Assembly (NCBI RefSeq): GCF_030209475.1
Contig: NZ_JARVRW010000001.1
Span: forward strand, 1-64,000
Length of the DNA: 64,000 bases
From: Microbacterium sp. lyk4-40-TSB-66
Lineage (GTDB): Bacteria > Actinomycetota > Actinomycetes > Actinomycetales > Microbacteriaceae
Direction of reading: 5' to 3'
Shown here in pieces: positions 49,080-57,887 of this stretch (position 1 is its first letter; each line of letters opens with the position of its first letter). The position numbers and the translations under genes were made by a program. The notes under the pieces were generated by a model. That model did not search any database. It was given only the letters and a program-made list of their open reading frames with translations, and was not told where the DNA came from.

Positions 49080-49885
49080 CGGTGCGGGGCGTCCGGCCGT
49101 GCGGGTGGCGCTGCGTCACGCGCGCATAAACACGATCGGTGCGCGGAAACACGACGAGAGCGTGTTTTTGCGCAGGAATAGCGTTTATGGGCAACAAGGC
49201 GGGGCCGCGGTGCGGGGCGTCCGGCGGTGCGCGCGGCGCTGAATCATGCGCATAAACACGATCGGTGCGCGGAAACACGACGAGAGCGTGTTTATGCGCA
49301 CGAATCGCGTTTACGCGAGAAGCCCGGGTGTGCGCGCCGCTGCCCGACCACGTTCCGACCCGCGTCGCCGCGCCGTCCACGTTCCGACCCGCGTCGCCGG
49401 GCCGTCCACGTTCCCTCCCCGGGCCGGCCAGCCGTCGGACGATCGCACCGACCGAGGTAAGCGGATGCCGCGGGGCCGGCGCCTCGGCCGTGCGGGTGGC
49501 GCTGCGTCACGCGCGCATAAACACGATCTGTGCGCAGAAACCTGGCGAGAGCGTGTTTGTGCGCACGAATCGTGTTTATGGGCAACAGAGGCGGGGCCGC
49601 AGTGCGGGCGGTCCGGCGGTGCGCGCGGCGCTGGGTCATGCGCATAAACACGATCGGCGCGCAGAAACACGGCGAGAGCGTGTTTATGCGCACGAATCGC
49701 GTTTATGCGCGAGAAAAGCACCGCCGGGCCGCCGCACGGCGAGGCCCGCACCGCCCGGCCCGCCCGCCCGCCCAGCCCGCCCGCCCCGCCCGCCCGCCCA
49801 TCCAGCCCGCCCGCCACGCCCGCCCAGCCCGCCCGCTAGACGATCGCACCCCCCGAGGCAAGCGGATGCCGCGGGGCCGGCGCCG
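49080..49885. repeat. four-copy CATAAACACG array inside a larger duplication
   Basis: GCGCATAAACACGAT occurs near 49122, 49249, 49512 and 49641. Each is followed by CGAGAGCGTGTTT.TGCGC and CGAATCGCGTTTA. The first and second pairs are themselves about 390 bases apart. The block GATCGCACC...GCGGATGCCGCGGGGCCGG near 49440 recurs near 49842, just before the next gene. A Pro/Ala-rich GCCCGCCC tract fills 49740-49835. No gene is seen in 48931-49901. Confidence 0.85.
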
Positions 49886-49901
49886 GGGGTGGGATGGACG
49901 C

Positions 49902-51377
49902 ATGACCTCCTCCCTGTGGAACCGAGACCGGGCCTCCGTCGCAACGCCGTTCGAGGCGGATGCGCGGCACGACGTCGTCATCGTCGGGGCGGGGATCACC
50001 GGCCTGTCCACCGCGGTGATGCTCGCCGAAGCGGGCGTGGACGTCGCCGTGGTCGACGCCGGCGAGGTGGGCGAGGGGGCGACCGCGGCGTCGGTGGGGA
50101 TGGCATCCCTGCTGCAGGGGACGACGCTCGCGGCGTTGCGGCGGCATCACCCGGCGGGCCTCGTCCGTGCGTACGTCGACGCCAACCGCGCGAGCCAGGA
50201 GTGGCTCGCCGACCGCGCCGGCGGCGCCGCCGATCGCCGGACGGCCTTCACCTTCGGGCGGGGACTCGCCACCGACGTCGCCCTCGACGCCGTGCGCGAC
50301 GCGGCGCGCGAGGCCGGGCTCCCCGTGCGTGAAGACAGCCCCGGCGACCTCGGCGGACGCACCCCGGTGCGCGCCATCGCCCTCGACGACCAGCTCGCCC
50401 TCGATCCCGTGCTGCTCGCCGACACGCTCGCGCGCTCGGCGGTCGACGCCGGTGCCGCGATCCACACGGGGGTCCGGGTGTCGGACGTCCGCGCGCTTCC
50501 TCGGGGGCACGTCGCGACCGAGAACGGCACGCTCTACGGAGACACGGTCGTGCTCGCCACCGGCACACCCCTCTCCCGCCGCGGCCTCTACGACCTCAAG
50601 ACGCGCGCGCTGCGATCGTGGGCGATCGCGTTCGAGATGGACGGGGATGCCGAGGCCCCGGGCGGCATGTGGAGCGAGGTCGGCGCCGGCGGCCGCAGTG
50701 TCGTGGCCGCGCCGTCGTCTCTCGGACGTCCGGTGCTCATCGTGACCGGGGCGCGGCATCCCGTTGGCTCGGCGCCCTCGGAGCGCGCGCTCGCCGACGA
50801 CCTCGCCGCCTGGGCGCGGCGGACGCTGCCCGTCGGCTCCGAGATCGCGCGCTGGTCGGGGCAGGACTACCAGTCGCACAACCTCGTGCCGTTCATCGGA
50901 GGGATGCCGCGCGGCCTCGGCCGCCTGCGCTTCGCCACCGGATACGGCGGCTGGGGCCTGACCAACGCCCCCGCCGCGGCGATGCGGTTGACGGATGAGA
51001 TCCGCGGTGTCTCCCGCGGCGACCGGCCCCAGTGGATGCGCACGATCGGAACCCGGATGACGGTGCCCGCCGACCTCGGACGCGGCATCGGCGAGGCCGC
51101 TCGACGCGCGCGGGTGTCGAGCGCGGCGCGGGGAGAGGCGCAGACCGCGCCCGTGCGGCCCCCGGCCGAGGGCGAGGGCGTGCTCGCGCGGCGCGGTGTC
51201 CGCACCGCGGCGGTGTCGACGGTCGACGGTGAGACGCGCACGATCGACGCCCCGACACCGCTGACGTGGAACGACGCGGAGCGGTCGTGGGACAGTCCCG
51301 TCGACGGTTCGCGCTACGCCCCGGACGGTACGCGGGTCGAGGGCGCGGCATCCAGGGATCTGTCCTCCGCCGGGTGA
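49902..51377 (+). CDS. FAD-dependent oxidoreductase with a Rieske-like tail lacking ligands
   Basis: A 491-residue protein. The first 380 residues are a DAO-type FAD oxidoreductase (VVIVGAGITGLSTAVMLAEAG, residues about 25-45; GQDYQSHNLVPFIGGM and FATGYGGWGLTNAPAAA near the end). The last 55 residues align with the Rieske domain that ends related proteins: PLTWNDAERSW then SPVDGSRYAPDGTRVEG. Where the family has C-x-H and C-P-x-H-GSRF, this one has no Cys or His at all, so no [2Fe-2S] cluster can form. The oxidase part looks intact. Substrate unknown; glycine-type amines are likely. Confidence 0.82.
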   Translation: MTSSLWNRDRASVATPFEADARHDVVIVGAGITGLSTAVMLAEAGVDVAVVDAGEVGEGATAASVGMASLLQGTTLAALRRHHPAGLVRAYVDANRASQEWLADRAGGAADRRTAFTFGRGLATDVALDAVRDAAREAGLPVREDSPGDLGGRTPVRAIALDDQLALDPVLLADTLARSAVDAGAAIHTGVRVSDVRALPRGHVATENGTLYGDTVVLATGTPLSRRGLYDLKTRALRSWAIAFEMDGDAEAPGGMWSEVGAGGRSVVAAPSSLGRPVLIVTGARHPVGSAPSERALADDLAAWARRTLPVGSEIARWSGQDYQSHNLVPFIGGMPRGLGRLRFATGYGGWGLTNAPAAAMRLTDEIRGVSRGDRPQWMRTIGTRMTVPADLGRGIGEAARRARVSSAARGEAQTAPVRPPAEGEGVLARRGVRTAAVSTVDGETRTIDAPTPLTWNDAERSWDSPVDGSRYAPDGTRVEGAASRDLSSAG

Positions 51378-51393
51378 GCGAAAGGCGCGCCGG

Positions 51394-51586
51394 GTCCGTC
51401 AACGGCTTCGACGCGCCCTCTCGGCTTCAGGTGAAACGCCTCAGCTCTTCGCGCCGGTGAACGCCGGCGCGCCGCCGGGGCCGACGCCGGGGTCCATCAG
51501 CGGCCTCGACGCGCCCTCTCGGTTTCGGGCGAAACGCCTCAGCTCTTCGCGCCGGTGAACGCCAGCGCGCCGCCGAGGCCGATCAT
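51394..51586. repeat. 98-bp tandem duplication of the LysE gene 3' end
   Basis: GTCCGTCAACGGCTTCGACG at 51394 and GTCCATCAGCGGCCTCGACG at 51492 start two copies, each containing TCAGCTCTTCGCGCCGGTGA, the complement of the gene's last codons and stop. The first copy lies wholly downstream of the gene. Confidence 0.85.
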
Positions 51587-52171
51587 CATGACGCCGCCGG
51601 TCGCCGACAGTGTCGAAATGCGCTTCGGGGAGCGCGCGAACCACGTGCGCGCGGTGCCGGCGGCGAGGGCCCAGGTGCTGTCGCACGTGAGCGCGAGCAC
51701 CTGGAAGACGAGGCCGAGCACGAGCAGCTGCAGCCAGACGGCACCGGCGTGCGGGTCGACGAATTGCGGCAGCACGGCGACGAAGAACGCGATGGTCTTG
51801 GGGTTGGTGAGTCCCACGACGAAGCCCTGACGCAGCAGGGTGAAGGACGAGGTGGGGGCGATCGCGGCGCCGGAGACGTGCGCGTTGCGGTGTCGGATCG
51901 CCTGGATGCCGAGCCACGCGAGGTAGATCGCGCCGACGATCTTCACGACGGTGAAGGCGACGATCGACGAGGCGACGATCGCGCCGACGCCGAACGCCAC
52001 CGCGAGTACCGCGGGCACGGTGCCCAGCGCGTTGCCGACGACGCTCAGCACGCCGGCGCGGCGGCCCAGCGCGATGGAGCGACCGATGACGAACAGCACG
52101 CTCGGACCCGGGATGACGATGATGACGACCGACGCGGCGACGAAGGCCACGAGGTTCTCGATCGGAGGCAT
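51539..52171 (-). CDS. LysE/RhtB-family amino acid exporter
   Basis: A 210-residue membrane protein with about six helices and the LysE pattern: PPIENLVAFVAASVVIIVIPGPSVLFVIGRSIALGRRAGVLSVVGNALG at the start (residues 1-50) and GLTNPKTIAFFVAVLPQFV in the middle. It exports amino acids such as homoserine or lysine, substrate unknown. ATG 52171 is fixed by TACGCT six bases upstream. Confidence 0.88.
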   Translation of the reverse strand: MPPIENLVAFVAASVVIIVIPGPSVLFVIGRSIALGRRAGVLSVVGNALGTVPAVLAVAFGVGAIVASSIVAFTVVKIVGAIYLAWLGIQAIRHRNAHVSGAAIAPTSSFTLLRQGFVVGLTNPKTIAFFVAVLPQFVDPHAGAVWLQLLVLGLVFQVLALTCDSTWALAAGTARTWFARSPKRISTLSATGGVMMIGLGGALAFTGAKS

Positions 52172-52177
52172 GCCGGA

Positions 52178-52183
52178 AGCGTA
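52178..52183 (-). promoter_or_regulatory. leaderless -10 element TACGCT
   Basis: TACGCT on the minus strand lies six bases from ATG 52171. Confidence 0.65.
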
Positions 52184-52223
52184 CTGCCGTCGCGTTTCGA
52201 TGGCGTCTCGCGGGATCGCCGTC

Positions 52224-52480
52224 CGGACTCCGGAGAAACCCGATGCCATGGGCCCCCAGCCATGGCTCACGGGAGGTTCGAGCCAATTTTTCCGGAGTTC
52301 GGCACGCCGGGATCCGAGGCGCGTTGCGGTCCGGCGGGTGCTCGGCGCCCAGCCGTCCGCGCGCGGGGGCGTTTCGCTCGATGAGGGGGGCGTGCGCATC
52401 TCCGGACGACTGCGGGTTCGCGGGTCGGTTGACGCGGAATGCGTGGGGTGGGCGGCCGATCGTCCGGAGTTCGGCCCGCC
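52224..52480. repeat. AACTCCGG-family elements
   Basis: GGACTCCGGAGAAA near 52224 faces CCGGAGTTCGGCAC near 52292, and GTCCGGAGTTCGGCCC recurs near 52466. It fills the 321-base gap 52172-52492, in which I see no gene. Confidence 0.7.
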
Positions 52481-52492
52481 CCCTCCACGGCC

Positions 52493-54109
52493 CTACGCGG
52501 GCACGGCCTCCCGGGCGATCAGCTCGGTGATCCGCCCCACGCAGCCGCCGCAGCCCGTGCCGGCGCGGGTCGACGCCTTCACGCACGCCACCGTCGGCTC
52601 TCCGGCGGCGACGGCGTCGCGGATCGCCCCCGCGCTCACGCCGTTGCACCAGCACACCGTGGCATCCGCCGCGAAGGGGTCGGCGACGACGGCCATGCCC
52701 GCGTCGGGGGCGTCGAGCCGCAGCAGCGACGAGCGGTCGGCGGGCAGCTCGGAGCCCCGCTCGAACAGCAGGGTGAGCTCGGCGCCGGTGCGCGGCATGC
52801 CGACGGCGACGAAACCGGTGAGCACGCCGTCGAAGGTGACGAGCTTGATGTACGCGCCGCGCGCGGGGTCGGCCCAGAGGGTGACCTGGGGTCCGTGGCA
52901 TCCGGGAGCGTGCGAGAAGGGGTCGGCGTCGACCGCGCCTCCGGCGACGACGTCGATGCCCTCGGCCTTCAGCATGACGACACCGAGGCGCTCGACCGGC
53001 GCCGGAACAGCGGATGCCGCGGCCCCCGAGGCAAGAGCCGAGCTCGCGGATGCCGCGTCTGAAGGCCCCGCAGCCAGTAGCGCCGCGAGCCGGTCGGCCT
53101 GCCGCCAGCCGGGGCCGATGAGCCCGCTCGGTCCGCCGGGCACGCGGCCGTCGTCACCCGCGTCGGCGGGATCGGCGACGTGCGCGCAGTCGCCGATGGC
53201 GAAGACGTTCGGGTCGGTCCACGAGCGCGATGCCCCGTCGACCAGCACGCCGGTCGAGGTGGCGAGCCCGGCGAGGGATGCCACCTCGGTGCGCGCCGCG
53301 ACCCCGCACGACAGTACGAGCAGGTCGCCGGCGAGCACCTTGCCGTCGGCGCAGACGAGGCCGTCGAACCACGCCTGTCCGTGGTCGTCGTAGCGCTGCA
53401 CGATGCTCTCGGCGCGGGCGTGGTGCATCATCTCGACACCGACCGCGGCGGCTGCGGCGGCGAGTACGCGTCCGCCGTTCTCGTCCAGCGTGCGGTTCAT
53501 CGGGGCGGCGGAGTGGTACGCGACCACCACCTCGGCGCCGGCTTCGGCGGCGGCCAGCGCCAGTTCCATGCCGAGCACGCCCGCGCCGAGCACGACGATC
53601 CGTTGTCCGGCCGACACCGCCGCGCGCACGTGCTCCGCGTCGGCGAGATCGCGCAGTGCGACGACTCCGCGGGGCAGCGGGGCGGATCCGTGGTCGAGCT
53701 CCGCGGCGACGGCCGGCCGGGCCGCACGGTGCCGCTGCGCGCGCTCGAGTCCCGCGAGGGTCGGCACGTTCGCGCGAGCGCCGGTCGCCAGCACGAGACG
53801 GTCGTACGGAATCCGGATGCCATCGTGCAGGCGCACCACGTGACGGTCGCGGTCGACGCCGACCACCGTCATCCCGAGCACGAAGTTCACGCCGGCTACT
53901 TCGGCGACGCGTCGGTCGCCCATGTCGAGGCCTCCGCGGTCGGCGCGGCCGACGGCGTACTCGGCGAGCAGCACGCGGTTGTACACGTCGTGCGTCTCGG
54001 CGCCGATGACCGTCAGGTCGATGCGCCCCTCGCGCACGGCCGGCAGGAGTCCCTCGATCAGCCGCGCTCCGACGGGGCCGTAGCCCACCAGCACCACACG
54101 CTCAGACAT
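52493..54109 (-). CDS. nasB: assimilatory nitrate reductase electron-transfer subunit
   Basis: A 538-residue NAD(P)H/FAD oxidoreductase like the N-terminal part of NirB. FAD site VVLVGYGPVGARLIEGL, second Rossmann IVVLGAGVLGMELALAA, and VFAIGDCAHVAD. The C-terminus has a BFD-type [2Fe-2S] domain with CWCNG and GTGCGGCVG. There is no sirohaem domain, so it is not a nitrite reductase. It should pass electrons to the molybdenum subunit encoded just upstream, whose stop it overlaps by 8 bases. GAGGAGATC precedes the ATG. Confidence 0.85.
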   Translation of the reverse strand: MSERVVLVGYGPVGARLIEGLLPAVREGRIDLTVIGAETHDVYNRVLLAEYAVGRADRGGLDMGDRRVAEVAGVNFVLGMTVVGVDRDRHVVRLHDGIRIPYDRLVLATGARANVPTLAGLERAQRHRAARPAVAAELDHGSAPLPRGVVALRDLADAEHVRAAVSAGQRIVVLGAGVLGMELALAAAEAGAEVVVAYHSAAPMNRTLDENGGRVLAAAAAAVGVEMMHHARAESIVQRYDDHGQAWFDGLVCADGKVLAGDLLVLSCGVAARTEVASLAGLATSTGVLVDGASRSWTDPNVFAIGDCAHVADPADAGDDGRVPGGPSGLIGPGWRQADRLAALLAAGPSDAASASSALASGAAASAVPAPVERLGVVMLKAEGIDVVAGGAVDADPFSHAPGCHGPQVTLWADPARGAYIKLVTFDGVLTGFVAVGMPRTGAELTLLFERGSELPADRSSLLRLDAPDAGMAVVADPFAADATVCWCNGVSAGAIRDAVAAGEPTVACVKASTRAGTGCGGCVGRITELIAREAVPA

Positions 54110-56273
54110 GGATCTCCTCGTCGATTCCGCTGACACGGGAAGAAGTGGATGCCGCGGGCCCGACCCCCGGATGCTCCGACACCACCACCGGCCCGTGCTC
54201 TCCCGCCGCCACCGCGGGCACGGCGGCATCCGGAGCCACCCGCACGCGCGTGCGCTTGAACTCCGGCATCGCCGAGGTCGGGTCGACGAGCGCCTCGGTC
54301 AGGCGGTTCGCGCACTCGTCGCCGGCGTAGTGGAAGGGCAGGAAGACGGTGTCGTGGCGGATGTCGGTCGTCACGCTCGCCCGCGCCTTCACCGTGCCGC
54401 GCTCGTTCGACACCGCGACGAGCGCGCCCTCGCGGATGCCGAGCCGCGACGCGGTCGCCGGGTGGATCTCGAGCCGGGCCTCGGGGCGGGCGCCGTTCAG
54501 CTCGGCGACGCGGCGGGTCTGCGTGCCCGACTGGTACTGCTGCAGGTAGCGGCCGGTGACGAGGGTGAGGTCGCCGCCGCGGTCGGTCGGCGTCGGGGGA
54601 GTGGCCTCCACCGGCACGAGACGCGCGCGCCCGTCGGCGTGGGCGAAGCGCTCGGTGAACGGGCGCGGGGTGCCTTCGGCGCGGTACGGCCAGAACGCCT
54701 CGACGCCGGTGTCGAGCAGCGCGTGCGAGAGGCCCGAGTAGTCGGCGACGCCGCCCTCCGAGGCGCGGGCGAGCTCGTCGAAGACCTCCGACGGATCGGT
54801 CGACCAGGTGGATGCCGCGCCCAGGCGCCGCGCGATCTCGGACATGATCCACAGCTCGCTGCGGGCACCGTCGGGCCCCGCCAGCGCGCGGCGGCGGCGG
54901 ATCACCCGGCCCTCGAGTGAGGTCATCGTGCCCTCCTCCTCGGCCCACTGCAGCACCGGCAGCACGATGTCGGCGAGCTCCGCGGTCTCGGAGAGGAAGA
55001 AGTCGCAGACGATCAGGGTGTCGAGGGCTTCCAGCCGCGCGCGGACGGCCTCGACGTCGGGGGCCGAGACGACGACGTTGGAGCCCGCGACCAGCAGCGT
55101 CTTCACCGGCCCGCCGAGTTCGCCGAGCAGGGCGGTCGCGGGGATCCCGGCATCCGGAAGCTCGTCGGGGTCGACGCCCCAGACGCCGGCGACGTGGCGG
55201 CGGGCTTCGGAGTCGCGGATGGAGCGGTAGCCGGGCAGCTGGTCGGCCTTCTGGCCGTGTTCGCGTCCGCCCTGGCCGTTGCCCTGTCCGGTGAGGGTGC
55301 CGTAGCCCGAGCCCTCGCGGCCGACGAGGCCGAGCACGAGCGCGAGGTTGATCGCGGCGGTCGCGGTGGCGGTGCCGTCGACGTGCTGTTCGACGCCGCG
55401 TCCGGTGAGGATGTACGCGCGTCCCGCAGCGAGGCGGCGAGCCGTGGCTCGGAGGTCGGCGACGGGGACCCCGGTCGTCGCGGAGGTGCGCTCGGGCCAC
55501 CACGACGAGACGCTCCGGCGCAGCGCATCGAATCCGCTCGTGCGCGCCTCTATATAGGCGCGGTCGGCGAGGCCCTCGGCGAGGACGATGTGCGTCAGGC
55601 CGAGGAGAAGGGGGAGGTCGGTGCCGGGCGCCGCCTGCAGGTGAGTGCCGGCGCCGTCTTCGGTGAGGCGCGCGGTGGCTGAGCGGCGCGGGTCGACGAC
55701 CATGAGGCCGCCCGCGGCGCGAGCCCCGGCGAGGTGGGCGAGGAAGGGTGGCATGGTCGCGGCGACGTTGGAGCCGAGCAGCAGGATCGTCGCGGCGTCG
55801 TCGAGGTCGGTGACGGGGAAGGGCAGGCCGCGGTCCATGCCGAAAGCGCGATTGGATGCCGCCGCGGCCGACGACATGCAGAACCGGCCGTTGTAGTCGA
55901 TGCGCGAGGTGCCGAGAGCCACGCGGGCGAACTTGCCCAGCTGGTAGGCCTTCTCGTTGGTGAGTCCGCCGCCACCGAAGATTGCGTTGGCGTCGGGGCC
56001 GTGGTTCTTGCGCGTCGAGCGGAACGCCGCCGCAACGGCATCCAGTGCTTCGTCCCAAGTGGTCTCGGCAAGGGTGCCATCGGAGCGCCGCATCAGCGGC
56101 ATCCGGAGTCGGTGGGGGGATGCCAGGAGCTCCGCCGACGTCCAGCCCTTGGCGCAGAGTCCTCCCCGGTTGGTGGGGAAGTCGCGGCCCGTGACCGTGG
56201 TGGTGCCGTCGTGGCTCACGGTCATGGCGCACTGCAGCGCGCAGTAGGGGCAGTGGGTGTCGGCGGAGCTCAT
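54102..56273 (-). CDS. nasC: assimilatory nitrate reductase catalytic subunit
   Basis: A 723-residue molybdopterin oxidoreductase. The N-terminal [4Fe-4S] site is CPYCALQCAM plus GGLCAKG (C-x2-C-x3-C-xn-C). The molybdopterin-guanine domains contain GGGGLTNEKAYQLGKFAR, GTSRIDYNGRFCMS, where Cys coordinates molybdenum, VVDPRRS and GEGSGYGTLTGQGNGQGGREHG. The dinucleotide-binding C-terminal domain (GRYLQQYQSGTQTRRV, residues about 575-690) follows. It reduces nitrate to nitrite in the cytosol. It lies between the nitrate porter and the electron-transfer subunit. Confidence 0.9.
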   Translation of the reverse strand: MSSADTHCPYCALQCAMTVSHDGTTTVTGRDFPTNRGGLCAKGWTSAELLASPHRLRMPLMRRSDGTLAETTWDEALDAVAAAFRSTRKNHGPDANAIFGGGGLTNEKAYQLGKFARVALGTSRIDYNGRFCMSSAAAASNRAFGMDRGLPFPVTDLDDAATILLLGSNVAATMPPFLAHLAGARAAGGLMVVDPRRSATARLTEDGAGTHLQAAPGTDLPLLLGLTHIVLAEGLADRAYIEARTSGFDALRRSVSSWWPERTSATTGVPVADLRATARRLAAGRAYILTGRGVEQHVDGTATATAAINLALVLGLVGREGSGYGTLTGQGNGQGGREHGQKADQLPGYRSIRDSEARRHVAGVWGVDPDELPDAGIPATALLGELGGPVKTLLVAGSNVVVSAPDVEAVRARLEALDTLIVCDFFLSETAELADIVLPVLQWAEEEGTMTSLEGRVIRRRRALAGPDGARSELWIMSEIARRLGAASTWSTDPSEVFDELARASEGGVADYSGLSHALLDTGVEAFWPYRAEGTPRPFTERFAHADGRARLVPVEATPPTPTDRGGDLTLVTGRYLQQYQSGTQTRRVAELNGARPEARLEIHPATASRLGIREGALVAVSNERGTVKARASVTTDIRHDTVFLPFHYAGDECANRLTEALVDPTSAMPEFKRTRVRVAPDAAVPAVAAGEHGPVVVSEHPGVGPAASTSSRVSGIDEEIHV

Positions 56274-56278
56274 GGCGG

Positions 56279-57706
56279 TCAGATCCGGGATCCGGTCTTC
56301 TTCGACATCCGCAGGTAGACGCCGGCGGTGATCGCGAGGAACGCGAGGTAGGCCAGGGCGAACCAGCCGAGGGCGGGGGTGTACGAGCCGAACGTCGTCT
56401 TCGAGAAGCCGAGCAGCTGCGGGATGAAGAATCCGCCGTACGCGCCGATCGCCGAGATCAGGCCGAGGGCCGCGGCGGCCTTGCGCTGCGCGCCGATGCC
56501 GTTGTCGGAGCGCAGGGCGAAGATCGTCGGGATCATGCGGTAAGTCGCCCCGTTGCCCATGCCCGCGGCGGCGAAGAGCACCAGGAAGCACAGCAGGAAG
56601 ACGGCGAAGTTCTGCATCGGCAGGGTGAGGATGACACCCAGGATGCCGAGACCCATCACCGTGAACGCGCCCATCGTGATGACCGTGCCGCCGAAGCGGT
56701 CGGCGAGGCGTCCGCCGTAGGGGCGGGCGAGCGAGCCGACGAGGGCGCCCATGAAGGCGAGGGTGACGGTTGCGGTGCCGATCGCGATGCCCTTGAAGTC
56801 GGGGAACGTGTCGGCGAGCAGCTTCGGGAACACCCCCGCGAAGCCGATGAACGAGCCGAAGGTGCCGATGTACAGCACGGCCATGATCCACAGGTGCGGC
56901 TCTTTGACGGCGGCGAGGGATGCCGTGATGTCGGCCTTGGCGCTGGAGAGGTTGTCCATGCGCAGGTATGCGCCGACCATCGCGACGATGATGAGCGGCA
57001 CCCAGATGAAGCCGGCGAGGGGCAGGTTGAGGGTCGCGGCGGCGCCGATCGTGATGACGATGGGGACGACGAACTGCGCGACCGAGGCGCCGAGGTTGCC
57101 GCCGGCGGCGTTGAGTCCGAGGGCCCAGCCCTTCTGCGCGGCGGGGTAGAAGAAGGTGATATTCGCCATCGAGCTGGCGAAGTTGCCGCCGCCGAAGCCG
57201 GCGAGGGCGGCGAAGAGCAGCAGCACGCCGAAGGGCGTCTGCGGGTTGCTCACCGCGATGCCGAGGCCGATGGTCGGGATGAGCAGGAGTCCCGCCGAGA
57301 CGATCGTCCAGTTGCGGCCGCCGAAGCGGGGAACCATGAACGTGTAGGGGATGCGCAGCGTCGCGCCCACCAGGCTGGGCATGGAGATGAGCCAGAAGAT
57401 CTCACCCGTCGACAGCTGGAAGCCCGCGGCGGGCAGCGACACGACGACGACCGACCAGAGCTGCCAGACGACGAACCCGAGGAACTCGGCGAAGATCGAC
57501 CACCGCAGGTTGCGGGAGGCGATGGCCTTGCCCTCTTTGGCCCACTGGGTGGCGTTCTCGGGGTTCCAGTTGTCGATCCAGCGGCCGGGGCGGTGGACGA
57601 GCTCTGCGCTCGCGGTGGTCGGGGCAGTGCTCGGCGCGGTCGTTGCGGCGGGCAATGCGGCCGCGGGCGGCGTTGCAGTTTCGGGGCGCGGGTCGGTGAC
57701 GGTCAC
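56279..57706 (-). CDS. narK: nitrate/nitrite porter of the MFS
   Basis: A 475-residue NarK-type transporter with twelve helices and the nitrate signature GGGNFASSMANITFFYPAAQKGWALGLNAAGGNLGAS. The N-terminal 45 residues are Pro/Ala-rich and cytosolic. The GTG start at 57706 has GGAGG nine bases upstream. It is first in a three-gene unit (porter, reductase, electron-transfer subunit) separated by 5 and minus 8 bases. Nitrite reductase is not in the window. Confidence 0.9.
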   Translation of the reverse strand: MTVTDPRPETATPPAAALPAATTAPSTAPTTASAELVHRPGRWIDNWNPENATQWAKEGKAIASRNLRWSIFAEFLGFVVWQLWSVVVVSLPAAGFQLSTGEIFWLISMPSLVGATLRIPYTFMVPRFGGRNWTIVSAGLLLIPTIGLGIAVSNPQTPFGVLLLFAALAGFGGGNFASSMANITFFYPAAQKGWALGLNAAGGNLGASVAQFVVPIVITIGAAATLNLPLAGFIWVPLIIVAMVGAYLRMDNLSSAKADITASLAAVKEPHLWIMAVLYIGTFGSFIGFAGVFPKLLADTFPDFKGIAIGTATVTLAFMGALVGSLARPYGGRLADRFGGTVITMGAFTVMGLGILGVILTLPMQNFAVFLLCFLVLFAAAGMGNGATYRMIPTIFALRSDNGIGAQRKAAAALGLISAIGAYGGFFIPQLLGFSKTTFGSYTPALGWFALAYLAFLAITAGVYLRMSKKTGSRI

Positions 57707-57827
57707 GGAGTCCTCCGGTGGGCGATGCGGGGGAGGTGCAGCGCCCCGCATGGGTGGGGCGTGCCGTCAGCGTAGGGAGGAGGGGTTTCCCGGGACCGCG
57801 TCGTTGGGGGCGGGGAGGTAACGGTTG

Positions 57828-57887
57828 TTTCACCCGCGGCGAGGTGGGGGGAGAGGGGGAGTTTACGTGCGCGTTACACGAGGGGAT
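57828..57887. promoter_or_regulatory. possible GlnR-type sites before the nitrate operon
   Basis: GTAAC-N6-TTCAC (57828-57843) and, on the other strand, GTAAC-N6-GTAAAC (57871-57887) resemble GTnAC-N6-GaAAC of actinobacterial GlnR. Both deviate from consensus, so this is tentative. Confidence 0.3.

Noticed and set aside
49080..49885. Insertion sequence remnants
   Set aside because: No transposase fragment or terminal inverted repeats with target duplications were seen; the units are tandem hairpins.
51441..51538. Separate small gene
   Set aside because: It is the copied 3' end of the LysE gene without its own start.
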